Origin: Ziziphus jujuba
Taxonomy: Eukaryota > Streptophyta > Magnoliopsida > Rosales > Rhamnaceae
Reading direction: 5' to 3'
Length of the DNA: 64,000 nucleotides
Assembly: GCF_031755915.1 (NCBI RefSeq)
Contig: NC_083385.1
Location: forward strand, 15,707,001-15,771,000
Positions 1 to 11,870 of this stretch are shown in pieces. The position numbers and the translations under genes were made by a program. The notes beneath the pieces were generated by a model, which was given only the letters and a program-made list of their open reading frames with translations, was not told the origin of the DNA and did not search any database. Position 1 is the first letter of the stretch. Each line of letters begins with the position of its first letter.

Positions 1-505
1 AAGCTCTTCTTCTTCTTCTTCTTCATCTTTTTTATTTTTTACGTCATGTTTCCTTTTTTAATGCTTATTATAAGGAAAGATTTTATGATTCGGAGTTCAG
101 AAAAAAAAAAAAAAAATTGGATTGCACTCTTATATGTCCATTTGAGAAATGGAACTGTTTTACTTTGGTATTAATTGTAAACTACTTGATAAGAGAACAC
201 ATATTTCAGATGATCCTGGTTACTTCAGATGATCACATATTTCACATACCTTGTTAGTTAGAGATTACTTTTACAGGAAGATAATTAGATCTTTAGCAAA
301 GATCACGTATATAGAGAGAGCTTGCATATATTCTGATGTCTTTAAGTCTAGCATTAATTTGTTGGTTGAGATTAATATTTATATATGCAGTTGTTTTGTA
401 AAAACTGTTCTTCCATGTTTTTGTCACAACTGTATGAAATCAGTTATTTTTTGTGCTCTTTTGCATTACTAAATGCTGTTAACATTAATAAATCGTATTA
501 TGCAG
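1..505 (+). other. intron sequence upstream of the first visible MSL exon
   Basis: AT-rich, T-rich sequence without a supportable exon. It ends in a pyrimidine-poor but usable acceptor (TATGCAG, ending at 505) that opens directly into the conserved MSL coding exon, so it is read as the 3' part of an intron of that gene. The small open frames here have no recognisable content. Confidence 0.6.
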
Positions 506-2161
506 GACTTGTAATGTTTTGCAAGGTAGTCCTCTTGTTGTTGGGTTCATTCCAGCAGTCGGTATTACTATTTTTGCTTTATGGGGTCTTGGGCCGCTTA
601 TGCGTCTAAGCAGAAACCTATTGCTTCATGTATGTGTTTATTTTGGTTCTTTTTCATTTTTGTGTTATTTAATGGCTTCCCCCCCCCCCCCCCCCCAAAA
701 AAAACACCCCGTGGCCGCCGCCGCCTGTTTTCCTCCTTTTTATCATTCTTTCTTTCTTCTTATTTTTTCTTCCCTCCAAAATGGTTTGCACCTTTTATCT
801 TATTTATATCTCTTTGCAGAGGAGTGACAGTAGTTGGAAAAAAAGTAGGACATGTTATGTTATGACTTCATATCTTCAACCTTTGCTGCTATGGACTGGA
901 GCAATACTCCTCTGCAGGTGTCCATATCATGATTTCTTATGTTCTTTTTACAGTTTTTTTAATTGAAAAAGGAGGGATCAATTTAATTAATTGGGAAGTA
1001 TAAAAATGTCCTCCACCCTCAGATGTTAAAAGAATTTTAAAATTTCCAGATCAATGATACTGGAAGCTTACGCTTATTGTAAGCTGAACACCATGAAAAG
1101 TTTGTCTATTCTCTTTCCTCTAAATGGTCCACATGTTACAATGGAATTGTTAAAGTTACCATCAATCCAACATATGCTTAACAGTAATAATCCCATAAAT
1201 GTTTTATGCATTTAGAAGAGGGAAAGAAAGTTTCAAGGGACCTCTCATGACATAAAAAATGCAGTGCACATTCAGATAAGTTGTTTATTGACATATTGAC
1301 TTGCAGGGCATTGGAACCAGTTGTCCCACCTACAGAAGCTAGCCAGGTTGTTAAACAACGGCTTTTGAATTTTGTGAGATCATTGTCAACCGTGTTGGCA
1401 TTTGCATATTGCTTATCAAGGTTTGGTCTCTCTTCTGCTTGGGTTTTAGTCTTCCAGAATATGCTTTAATTGCTTTGTCTTAATCACCCTGTGAAATCTC
1501 TCTTCGCTTGTAGATTCTAGATTGCTGATTTCCAGAATAAACAATTGAAAAAATATTGCTGTTCAAACATTATTGTGCTTTCTCTTCATCAAATAAAATA
1601 ATAATAATAATAATAATAAAATTATTGCACTTTCTTTATCATAGGTGCGAGGAGTCACTCTAGTGTTTAACTTAAAATTAATTATTCTACTTCCACTTTT
1701 GTAATTCAATGAGGCATTGCACTTGTCAATCATTATCCTTTGAAAGATTTTTTCTCTATAATATCTATTTTGCTCTTCAACAACAATAGAAGTTTCCAAG
1801 TTGTGACTTTTTGAAAATTGTTTTCATGACAATCTATTGTCTGCAGCGTGATTCAACAAGCACAGAAGTTCTTCATGGAGACTAATGATTCTGGTGATAC
1901 AAGAAATGTAAGTTTGGATATTTTTAATTCTCTTATTATTCTTGTGGTGTATATGAAATTTAGTCATTTAGACATAGATAACTAGATTCCATCCAGAAAA
2001 AGAAGATACAGATAACTACAGTCATAAAAACATGTTTATGTCTGTACTTATGGGAAAAAAAATTATTCTTACTACTGTTTGACGTGATTGATGGGCATGA
2101 ATGATTGAAATCTAAGATATATCTGGGGTAGATAGTCATGTTATAAGTCTTTTGCTGTCCT

Positions 2162-2202
<41 letters not shown>

Positions 2203-5047
2203 ATTGACTTTCTGAAATGAATTGCAAGTAGATCTTGAAATAAAAGGCCCTTCCTGTTGGGCAGATGGGTTTCCATTTTGCAGGAAAAGCTGTATATTCT
2301 GCTGTATGGGTTGCAGCTGTTTCATTATTCATGGAGTTGTTGGGTTTTTCGACCCAGAGGTGGCTTACTGCTGGAGGTCTTGGGACAGTATTACTGACTC
2401 TTGCTGGTCGTGAGGTGCAACCCTTATTCTTGCTCTCTGCATCTTGATATTCAAGTTATTATACCATCTGTTCTTTTATATTTCCATAAAAAAAAGTGTT
2501 GTATCTAATTTTAATGTTACTTTCTCGCCGTCTAGATTTTTACAAATTTCCTTTCAAGTGCAATGATTCACGCAACTCGGCCTTTCATTGTAAATGAATG
2601 GATTCAAACAAAGATTGAAGGCTACGAAGTTTCTGGTACTGTTGAGGTTCGTACTTGAGTACTTAACAGAATTTGATATGATCACAAACTGAGAAGCAAG
2701 CTTAAACCCTTGGTTATGATGTTACTTGAAAGTTATAACATTCCTTATTCAGTGGCAATTCTTATGGGGCCTTTTGCTTTCCTATAGCATGTTGGATGGT
2801 GGTCACCAACGATTGTAAGAGGTGAAGATCGCGAAGCAGTTCATATTCCAAATCACAAGTTCACAGTGAATGTTGTAAGAAATCTAAGTCAAAAAACTCA
2901 TTGGCGTATCAAAACTCACCTTGCCATTAGTCACTTGGACGTCCATAAAATAAATGTGAGAGCAATCTAGATATCTTAATCCAATCTATGTCAGATATTC
3001 ATTTCTGAGCTGTTGAGTTTCTATTGGACGTCACTTTGATGATTAGTAATTGAGTGCCTTTTTCTGTACAGAATATTGTTGCTGACATGCGTAAAGTCTT
3101 GGCTAAGAATCCTCAGGTTGAGCAGCAAAGGTTGCATAGAAGAGTTTTTTTTGAGAATATTAATCCAGAAAATCAGGCTCTTTTGGTTAGTGCTAAACAT
3201 TATCTCAAGATGATAATTTGGTACATCCCGTACTGTCGTTGTCTTCATGGTTAATTATGCTTTTTATAACAACATTTTTAAGAAGATGATTAGGGTCATA
3301 GCAATGATAGTATTTGTAATAAAGTATTTATCTTCTGTTAGTCTCGAATGAAGGATATAGGGCCTTGTTCTACTGTTTTTTCGGTGGATTGCATTTGAAC
3401 TATTGATTGTGAAGTAGATTGTGGGTAGAATATTGAAGAATGAGAAAAGCAACATCTTCAATCCCTTGATAATAATAATAATATGGGTGTTTCATTAAGA
3501 ATTTTCACATCTGAGAAAACTAATAAAAAATTTGGAGACTTTGGAGTTGCTTTTTGGTGGGAGGGTGAAGAGAGAGACATAGCACCAAGAAAAAAGCATT
3601 AGAGAGAATTGGAGATGGGATAAAAAGGCATATGTTTTCCATTTTTCTATTTGCTTTTGTTTCGAGTTTTATGCATTGAAAGTCATGGTGATGTGGCAAC
3701 ACTAACTATATCACAACTTGGAATCTGCTAAGGATAGCTTTATGTCATAGATGGGCCGTTGCTAATATGGCTGTTTCAAATTGGCCATGTCCATAAAATT
3801 AGTTACTCATACATTTATCATTTATTTGTAATCTTGTAAGCATATTTACATGCATGACAATGCACACATGGTTATTGTCTTTTACATATTACAGATCTTG
3901 GTATCCTGTTTTGTGAAGACCTCGCATTTTGAAGAGTATCTATGTGTCAAGGTAAGAACGTTTTTAAAAGAAATTTCATTTCCTTCTGCTTGATGATCTC
4001 TGTTTTTAGGGACCAAAATGAAGTTGAGTTTGTTGTCTTCCCTTTCAAGTGTAACTTGTACCCTTGCCTTCACTTATCTTATTTTTCACTATTATTAAGG
4101 TTTTAGCTCATTTTGATTGTAATGCTTAATAGGAAGCTATATTGTTGGATCTTCTTAGAGTCATCAGCCATCACCGTGCAAGACTTGCTACTCCAATCCG
4201 TACAGTTCAGAAAATATATAGTGATGCTGACTTGGAAAATATACCATTTGCTGATTCAATATATAACCGTGGTGGAGCACGGCCATTCTTACTAATTGAA
4301 CCCCCATATAAAATTAATGGAGAGGAAAAAACAAAAAGTCGTCCAGTTCGCACAAATGGAGAACGAGATGGAAAGGCCACAGTACGACTAGCATCTGAGA
4401 CCAATACAGATGTTAAGGTTGGACCAGCACCAACATCAGATTCCAAGAACAAAGAAACACCACCTTCAGAGACTATAGACACCAAGGCTGATGGCAAACT
4501 AAGAGAAACAACAAATTCCAACGCCATGGTGGACGCTAAGGCTGGGACAGCCTCTAACTCTGATCCAAAAGTAGGTGACAAAGAAGGGGTTAAATCAACA
4601 CCTAAACTGAACTCTAACGCATCAGAATTGTTGGATTCAGAATCTGACAAAGCAACAGGTTCAACATCTTATACTTCTGCTCAGAAGGTTTCCATCAATA
4701 AGCAATCAAAGAGCTCTACCTCGGAGAATGCTATTCAGAACAGTTCTAGTAAGCCTTCATCTTCGTCATTAGAAATTGGTGGTGAGAAAGCAGGTGGATT
4801 TTCAACAACTGCTCAAGTGAAACAAGATCCACAGCCACCAACATCAAGGCCTGCCCTGGAAGAAAATATAGTACTAGAAGTCGCTTTAGAGGGCTCAAAG
4901 AGAACCCTTCCTATTGAGGAGGGGATGGATCCCCCTCCATCTCATGCAGAGACGACGGAGTTGGCTTCACGCCACAATGGACATGGGTCTTCAACCGTTG
5001 ATAAGGATAAGAAAGATGGTCAGTTTCCAGCCTCTCCAAGTTCATAG
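506..5047 (+). CDS. MSL2/3: MscS-like mechanosensitive channel, plastid MSL2/MSL3 type (5' partial)
   Basis: Ten coding exons read in one continuous frame: 506-629, 820-917, 1307-1420, 1847-1907, 2265-2414, 2536-2646, 2788-2955, 3072-3185, 3895-3951, 4133-5047 (stop TAG). About 636 residues are visible; the N-terminus, with the transit peptide and first membrane helices, lies before the window. Visible landmarks are [10 protein letters not shown] at the first exon, hydrophobic segments around [17 protein letters not shown] and [20 protein letters not shown], the pore-lining stretch [15 protein letters not shown], and the MscS beta-domain ([20 protein letters not shown], then FTVNVVRN). Family knowledge: MSL2 and MSL3 are inner-envelope channels that relieve plastid osmotic stress and affect plastid division. 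The long last exon codes for a hydrophilic Ser/Thr/Lys-rich tail ending in a conserved [20 protein letters not shown] block, typical of MSL2/3. I cannot separate MSL2 from MSL3. All introns seen are GT-AG. Confidence 0.93.
679..704. repeat. C18-A8 homopolymer pair in an MSL intron
   Basis: Eighteen consecutive C (679-696) are followed directly by eight A, then by a short GC-rich stretch, inside the intron between the first two visible MSL exons. This is unusual in otherwise T-rich introns and is likely length-polymorphic or assembly-sensitive. Confidence 0.9.
2166..2199. repeat. (CT)n microsatellite in an MSL intron
   Basis: An uninterrupted CT run of about 17 units, 65 bp before the acceptor of the exon at 2265. 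It may extend the polypyrimidine character of that intron's 3' end. The Arg/Glu-repeat open frames here come only from this microsatellite. Confidence 0.95.
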
Positions 5048-6399
5048 CCTGTTGAACCATGAGGTCAGTTAAGAAGATTTAAAGGCAGGTGTCCTGGTTT
5101 TTTTGTCACATGCCCTGCTAACTTTTGTTTGGAAACTCACACCATGAAGCTGTATTTTATTAAAGCTGCTTTCTGTCTATAGTTGACTATTACTGTCATT
5201 GTCAAATTCTGTAGCATTTGTTAGATTCTCTTCTTGGAAACAATGTACATCAGACAGAAATATAACCCTTATCTGGGTTGAGCTGATTTTCAAATTCATA
5301 ATATGCCTCTAAAGGCTTCTTCAGTCTGTAGAATTATAAAATTCGACCTTCTCGATTTAGTCACTATTATACAGACTTTATCTTCACTAAGTTATCACTT
5401 TTTTCTCTCTTGTGAAAACCGAGAGGGTTAAATCTTTATTTGATAACATTTTTATTTTGGTAAGAAATTTTCTTTTAAGAGAAATATCATTTACCGTTTT
5501 GTTTTAATTACATTTAAATTTTATGCTTTCGAAAAATCATCATTTAGACAGCATCTATTTAGATCTTTTACTTTTGAAAAGTTATCATTCAGAACCCATC
5601 TATCATTTTTTAGGAATTTTGATAATCAAAGATCATGATTTTCATATTATTAAAATGTAGAGTTTTAACTTTCATTTAACCTTTAAATGTAAATATTAAC
5701 TGTAAAAAAATATAGAAAATCAAAATGAAGATAATGATAATTTTTTACAAACTTTTAAAATTTATGGTAAAATTGAAAATTTTAAATAAAAATTGTTGAT
5801 TATCATGTTTTTTAGTATTGAATTACCAATAGCTAATAATATAACTATCATAATTTCCAACACATAATATTATGTAAGAGTATATTCGTAATTAAAGAAA
5901 TAAAGTTGGATGTAAAAAAAAACTACCTCCCACCTCCATTCTTCAAGAGAGAAGGCCAAAAAAAAAGCATAAAAATAAAAAAGGGTTAGATATTGACAAA
6001 AGTATCTGAAAGCATTGCATTGCAACTTCTCAACTTTTTAAAAATGAAATTAAATAGGATTTCACTGAAATGAATAGTAATAACAATAATAAATTCAACA
6101 TCCCAAAAAATACAACAGTATTCGCTTTCGTCTTTTATAGCTAAATGATAAAACAATTTATTTATTTATTTATTTATTTTTTGGCTACAAAAAGTAGCGA
6201 ATTCTTTGCTAGTTGATGGTGGTGAAAATCTAAATATGTTATGCGGATTGCAGATAAATGGTACGACGTTCGTCCCCCTAACATCAGTAATACTGTGTCG
6301 TTTAGATAAAATAACCATGTCGTTTAAGTCAGGTCAAAATCTAAAGGATTTTCAGAACCTGGAGGAAAAGCAGGGTTTTTCTTCAAACCAAAACCCTTC
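5048..6399. other. MSL 3'UTR and intergenic DNA
   Basis: The first ~200 bases read as 3'UTR of the MSL gene; TATTTTATTAAAG near 5153 is a possible near-upstream element. From about 5340 the sequence is AT-rich with poly-A/T, and there is a (TTTA)n run at 6159-6179. Bases 6218-6290 resemble 11208-11272 on the other side of the UTP18 gene. No coding content is recognised. Confidence 0.7.
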
Positions 6400-7796
6400 T
6401 CTCCTCTGCTGAGCGCTGGAGGTCGTCTTAACGCCATTTATCCTCAACAGGTTTTTTTCTATTCTCTCTTCTCTCTTTTTCTTTTTCTTTTTTTTTCTTT
6501 TTTTTTTTTTTGGGTAAAATAGGAATAGTAATCTATATGCAACCGAACAAATGACCGAATGAAAAACACAGTAAAGGGGAAGAATTTGGGTCTGCCTAGA
6601 GTGGTGTAAACGAGGAGGAAGAGAGCTTGTAGAGAGGGTGCTGAGAGGCGCAGCGATTGCAGTTGTGAATTGTGAGAGAGTATGAGAGATTCTTAGTCTC
6701 AGTGGATTTCTGTGCCTCCTAATAAGTTGTTGGGTTTAAAGCTTTAAGCTTTGATTTTTGTGGGTTTGTAAAGTTTGAGAATATGTAGGACATAATATAT
6801 AATAAGATCAAACATTATTGAACTGGATTTATTTTTTATTTTTTATTTTTTTCCAACACTGGTTATGTTCTCATGCTTCATGTTATTGTCAGGTTTACGA
6901 CATACCAATATCAATTGTTTTCTTCCTTGTCCCTGGTCTTCTTCAGACTCAGAGTAGCTGCTACGCCTTCTGAAAACTCTAATTTTCCTATCTTCCTCTC
7001 TTTTATTTTCTTTTTTTTTTTTTCAAACAACAAGCCAGCAACTTGTGACAACTACTTTCATAGGAGGTAAGTAGTGTTTAATTTCTGATATTGCAAATAT
7101 AAATAACTTTATTAACTATACCGAAATACATGCCTGTTGGTAGGACCTGTTACTTGCGGGTGATTGTATTGTCTGAAAGGTTGGAGAAAAGGGGTTTTCA
7201 GATTAGGGTTTCGTATTTCATTCCATTTTTATTTGGAGCCACTTCTTGATGGACTGCAGTTTTTTAGCTAGAAATTCTTTACTCCCTCAAATGCGTCATT
7301 GAGTTTGATTTTTATTTATTTTGTCTTTTCAACTTTATGGATTAAATAGGCCTTTGCATCAGGTGTTAGTTCATTATTTTGATGTGTATTATGTTGTAAA
7401 TTTGATAGAAGGGTTGTCTGACCCAATTTGATGTTGTAATTTTTTTATTATTTTTTATTGGTATTTTTAAGTGTATATACCGCTTTTAACTATGTTCTGT
7501 CCAATGGAATTTGTTATATGGATAATCTATATAGGGGTTTTGTTTGTGTTTCTGTATTAAGAATTTAGGGTGTTTATAGAATTTCCAGTGCACCTAAGTA
7601 AGGTTGTTTTTTAGAAATTTGGTTTCGAAATTTTGTAGTTGCCAAAGTTTTGTTAAGATGGCATTTGAAATTTACTTGATCAACATTGAATCATGTTTCT
7701 GTTTAAATTATACACTTTTTTAGAGCCACTTTTGAGCGTCAAATAACTTCAGTTCCACTTGTTTTGGTTTTGCAGGAGCAGTCTGTGTTCCGAAGG
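6400..7796 (+). promoter_or_regulatory. 5' leader and leader intron(s) of UTP18
   Basis: The UTP18 coding exon is preceded directly by a strong acceptor (TTTTGCAG ending at 7775), so the leader is spliced. The best paired donor is GTAAGTAG at 7067, giving a leader intron 7067-7775. An additional upstream leader intron (donor at about 6450 after CAACAG, acceptor ...TTGTCAG ending at 6892) is plausible but less certain. GTCGTTT occurs twice just upstream (6297-6303, 6319-6325). The transcription start was not located. Confidence 0.6.
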
Positions 7797-9491
7797 ATGA
7801 GTCTAATATCTCAAAATGTTCCCTTTGTAAATAAAGCCAAGAAGGCTAAGGGAGAGAATGTTGATGAACCTTTGAATTTGCAAGCTAGTGAAGATGCTGA
7901 ACATGAAAAAGAATCCGAAGTCGATATTTCAAGGATCAAGAAAAGAAAGAAAGCACGCAAAGAACAGGATGAGAAATTAGCATTAGAACAAGAAAGGGAA
8001 ATGAAGAAGCTAGAAAACTTTTTATTTGGATCCCTTTATTCCCCTCTTGAATTTGGGAAGGAAGAGGAAGAAGCCCAAGATGGTATTGATGGAGGCACCG
8101 ATTTTTTCTTTGACCGATCTGGAAATGACATACTCTCTGTTTACGAAGAGGATGCAGAGGCCTTGGAGAAGAGTAAAGAAAAGGAAGAAAGTAAGTTAAG
8201 GAAACCTGTCTGGGCGGATGAGGAAGAGGAAAGGACCAAGGTTAATATTGGTAAAGTCAACCGATTGAGGAAGTTGAGGAAAGAAGAGGATGAGAGTTTG
8301 ATTTCTGGTCCAGAGTATGTTGCAAGATTGAGGGCTCAGCATGCTAAGTTGAACCCAGGCACAGAGTGGGCCCAACTTGATTCACGAACAGCAGGTGGTG
8401 GATATTATGATGATGAATCATCAGATGAAGAAAATGGAGCAGTACTGGCCCGTACTTATAATGATGTTGATGAGCTCCTCAGAACGAATGAGGATCTTGT
8501 TGTGAAAAGCAGTGTAAAATTATTACCTGGACTTCTTGAATTCTCAAGACTAATAGATGCTAATGCACGAGAACCTTCTAATGGTCCTATAAATTCTGTT
8601 CAATTCCATAGAAATGCGCAATTGCTACTTGCTGCTGGATTAGATCGAAGACTTAGATTTTTTCAGATTGATGGCAGAAGGAATGCTAAGATACAGAGCA
8701 TCTTCCTTGATGATTGCCCCATCCGTAAGGCATCTTTCTTGCCTGATGGGTCTCAGGTAATATTATCAGGAAGGAGGAATTTTTTCTATAGCTTTGATTT
8801 AGTGCAAGCAAAAGTTGATAAAATAGGTCCCCTTGTTGGTAGGGAGGAAAAAAGCTTGGAAGTTTTTGAGGTTTCCCCTGATTCTAGTACGATTGCTTTT
8901 GTGGGTAATGAAGGTTATATCCTGTTGGTTTCGACCAAATCCAAAGAAATGATTGGGACACTTAAGATGAATGGAACTGTTCGATCGCTAGCTTTTACTG
9001 ATGATGGGAGGCAATTATTGAGCTTTGGAGGTGATGGGCAGGTTTATCACTGGGATATGAGAACAAGGTCTTGCTTCCATAAGGCTGCTGATGAAGGTTG
9101 CATAAATGGCACTTCCCTTTGTACATCTCCTAATGGAGCATTGTTTGCAGCTGGTTCAAACAGCGGGATTGTGAATGTTTATAACAGAGATGAGTTTTTA
9201 GGGGGCAAGAGAAAGCCTATTAAGACCGTTGAGAATCTCACCACCAAAGTGGATTTTCTCAAGTTCAACAATGATGCTCAAATATTGGCTATTTGCTCAA
9301 GTATGAAGAAGAACAGCTTAAAGTTGGTACATGTCCCCTCATTTACAGTATTCTCAAACTGGCCTCCCCCTAACATGTCCCTACATTATCCACGATGTTT
9401 GGATTTTAGTCCCGGTGGAGGTTTCATGGCTATTGGAAATGCTGCTGGAAAAGTGCTTTTATACAAGTTGCACCATTACAGTCATGCATAG
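7797..9491 (+). CDS. UTP18: U3 snoRNA-associated protein 18 homolog (WD40)
   Basis: Single coding exon of 564 residues. The ATG at 7797 (MSLISQNVPF) is chosen because the acceptor lies 22 bases upstream and the frame before it is intron. The N-terminal ~200 residues are acidic and lysine-rich with a coiled-coil-like DEKLALEQEREMKKLENF segment. Then comes PEYVARLRAQHAKLNPGTEWA, a block conserved in Utp18, and a beta-propeller from about residue 255 with WD-type strands (SVQFHRNAQLLLAAGLDRRL, LAFTDDGRQLLSFGGDGQVY followed by HWD, CLDFSPGGGFMAIGNAAGKV). Family knowledge: Utp18 belongs to the UtpB complex of the SSU processome and acts in the nucleolus in early 18S pre-rRNA processing. A nucleolar role here is inferred from homology. 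The length agrees with plant homologs. A single coding exon behind a spliced leader suits a constitutively expressed housekeeping gene. Confidence 0.92.
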   Translation: MSLISQNVPFVNKAKKAKGENVDEPLNLQASEDAEHEKESEVDISRIKKRKKARKEQDEKLALEQEREMKKLENFLFGSLYSPLEFGKEEEEAQDGIDGGTDFFFDRSGNDILSVYEEDAEALEKSKEKEESKLRKPVWADEEEERTKVNIGKVNRLRKLRKEEDESLISGPEYVARLRAQHAKLNPGTEWAQLDSRTAGGGYYDDESSDEENGAVLARTYNDVDELLRTNEDLVVKSSVKLLPGLLEFSRLIDANAREPSNGPINSVQFHRNAQLLLAAGLDRRLRFFQIDGRRNAKIQSIFLDDCPIRKASFLPDGSQVILSGRRNFFYSFDLVQAKVDKIGPLVGREEKSLEVFEVSPDSSTIAFVGNEGYILLVSTKSKEMIGTLKMNGTVRSLAFTDDGRQLLSFGGDGQVYHWDMRTRSCFHKAADEGCINGTSLCTSPNGALFAAGSNSGIVNVYNRDEFLGGKRKPIKTVENLTTKVDFLKFNNDAQILAICSSMKKNSLKLVHVPSFTVFSNWPPPNMSLHYPRCLDFSPGGGFMAIGNAAGKVLLYKLHHYSHA

Positions 9492-10750
9492 AGGTATGTA
9501 AAGGCTCTTACGATCACCTTGAGCTGTTTGTTGTCACAAAAACTCAGAAATCTCATATTCTCAACTCCAACAGTGTTCTGTTCGATTAATTTTGTTTTCT
9601 TGGAATCACCTTGTTAAGGTTTCTCGAAGATTTCGAAGACTCCTGTTACTGAAGGTCCACCTTTCATTTATATTTCAAGTATTACAGTTCCAATTTTGTG
9701 GCCACTAGAATGTTCAATTAAATTGCTCGAGTAGACCCTGTTTTTAATCTTTCTTTCATGTTCTCGAAAATGGAGAAACTCTTTTTTGTTTTTTTGTTTT
9801 TTTGTTTTTTTTTAATCTGGATTTACTTAGTGGTATCATTATGTCATAATTTATTAAAAATGCATTCTTTCGAGTTAATATTTATTGTTTGAGAAAATAG
9901 TAATGTAGGTTATTTTTATTTTACTGCTGGAAATTATAGTATTCAATCTAGATCAGATTTTTTTTTCTTTTTTAAGTCACAGGAGTAATATTGACATAAT
10001 ACAATACTTCGTGCCCACTTCAGAATTTAAAAATAAAATAAAATAAAATAACTATGACATTATTGTTAAAAAAAAAAAATGGTTATTTATTATTATTTTT
10101 TTTTAGAGACTATAATATATTCTTATTTGAAGGGGCCTGGTTGAATTCTTGATATAGTATATTAATGATCGTTTGATATTATTAATTTAAAAGTAACAAT
10201 AATAATATTGTTCTTTTGTTGTTTGGCCAAGGAAGGTTAAGGTAAAATGTAGTAAAATTCTTAATTAAATGAATATTTCAATAAAAATATAAAGCAAACA
10301 AACATCATTTACTTTTGCTATAATTATTTATTTATTTTGACAACAATATTTACTCTACTAATTTTAAAATTCGATCACAATTATACTTTATTTTCAGACT
10401 GCGAGATAAACAAAGTTGGGTGATCGAATACCAATGGTTCTGTTGTCATTCTAATGACAGAACTTCATGTTTCTTGCACTGGTATAAACTATAAAGCACT
10501 AGTTTATCTAGATGTGGCACCAGTTTTCTTGTTTCTGTAGTTTCTTTCACCATCTTCACTAATTGGTTTGAACCAATTTTCTGGTCTTCCTTAACAATAA
10601 TTGACTGTACTGTATCATTGACAGAAGGCATTTTACAACAGTCTGTGCCTGCCCCAGTGTGTTACAAATCCTTTTGTTTATACTTTGAAATACATAGAAA
10701 TAAAAATAAGATAGATAGATAAAGTAGATTCTTGGAGGGAATCCAACCTC

Positions 10751-10900
10751 TAGATAGGTTTCATCACGAAACATATCCTTTCGAAAATCAAATCAAATAT
10801 CTAAGTTCATTAACATAATAATATATAACTAGATCTCTCGACAAAACCTATCCTCACGAAAATCAAATCAAATATTTAATTTCATTAACATAATAATATA
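10751..10900. repeat. 75-bp tandem repeat, two copies
   Basis: Two diverged copies with a period of 75 bp: each contains CGAAAATCAAATCAAATAT followed by a TTCATTAACATAATAATATA-type block (starting near 10776 and 10851). Intergenic and AT-rich. Confidence 0.85.
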
Positions 10901-11084
10901 CATCTAATTTATTCATTTTACACTCTTAAATAGAGCATAGTACATATAATATTTCTAAGAATTAGACATTTACTTACCCATAACTAATAATGCTAAATGA
11001 AATAATCATAATTCTAAACATAGGAATAGTAACATAAATTCTACTAAATAATTTGACTAAGGAAAATATAATGAATAAATAGAC

Positions 11085-11107
11085 TATATATATATATATA
11101 TATATAT
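11085..11107. repeat. (TA)n microsatellite
   Basis: Uninterrupted TA run in intergenic DNA. Confidence 0.9.
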
Positions 11108-11870
11108 TTTTCTTTCTACTAAAATAGTGATTGTAACAGAGTGTTAGATAATGACACAAATATTTCAATTCACTGCAATGCAATTTATGAAAACTTTCCC
11201 ACTAGGTAATGGTGAAAATCTAATTATGTTATGCACATTGGAGAAAACTACACATCCTCCATAACATCAGTAAAGATGGCAACGTGATAAGATTGATCAA
11301 ATACTACCGAGAATTATATTTAAAAATCCAGAAACAGCTTAGGAAAGCCAAGTGGTTACTACAATTGTGAGGGCGTGCGAAATGGTCACCCTACTCTATG
11401 GATAAAAAGCCACATCCTTCACTTTCCAATTCAGATTAGACAGGCAATATAATGAAAAATAGAAGTGTATTGGGCAGGGCATGTAAATGCAATATCAAAT
11501 TCAGATGAACAAATGTTTGATTGCATATACATCTAGTATACACAGAATTGGAACACACACATTTGCGAACGACTGAACCATATATCGCAAGGTTGTTCCA
11601 GTCTAAAAAGAATTACTCTCAATAAATGTTTATCATAATCCATAACCATAAGACATTGACAAATAGAATACCATTTTTCTTTTTACTTCAAATTTCCATC
11701 CCAATACAACCCCCACAAACATCTAGCCAGAAACAAATCTAGTTCTATGAATGAGACAGTGGAATTGTTTCTTATTACCAACAACACAAGGCACAAAACA
11801 CTAGCTGTAGAAACAGAATATGAAATAGATAAATTATATTCTCACCCCCTTCGTATCACTTAAATCTCCC

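Larger units (their letters stand above)
9492..11870. other. UTP18 3'UTR and convergent intergenic DNA
   Basis: The 3' ends of UTP18 (+) and the O-fucosyltransferase gene (-) face each other here. About 9492-9760 is probable UTP18 3'UTR. The rest is AT-rich with poly-T runs, a 75-bp tandem repeat (10751-10900) and a TA microsatellite. 11600-11870 is the likely 3'UTR of the minus-strand gene. No other gene is supported. Confidence 0.7.

Noticed and set aside
1960..2332. Minus-strand frames with Arg-Glu repeats
   Set aside because: Produced by the CT microsatellite and overlapping the MSL exon at 2265.
4207..4650. 147-codon minus-strand open frame
   Set aside because: It lies opposite the MSL hydrophilic C-terminal exon, whose sense frame is conserved; a shadow.
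7764..7796. Upstream TTG-start extension of UTP18
   Set aside because: This stretch contains the intron acceptor TTTTGCAG; translation should begin at the ATG at 7797.
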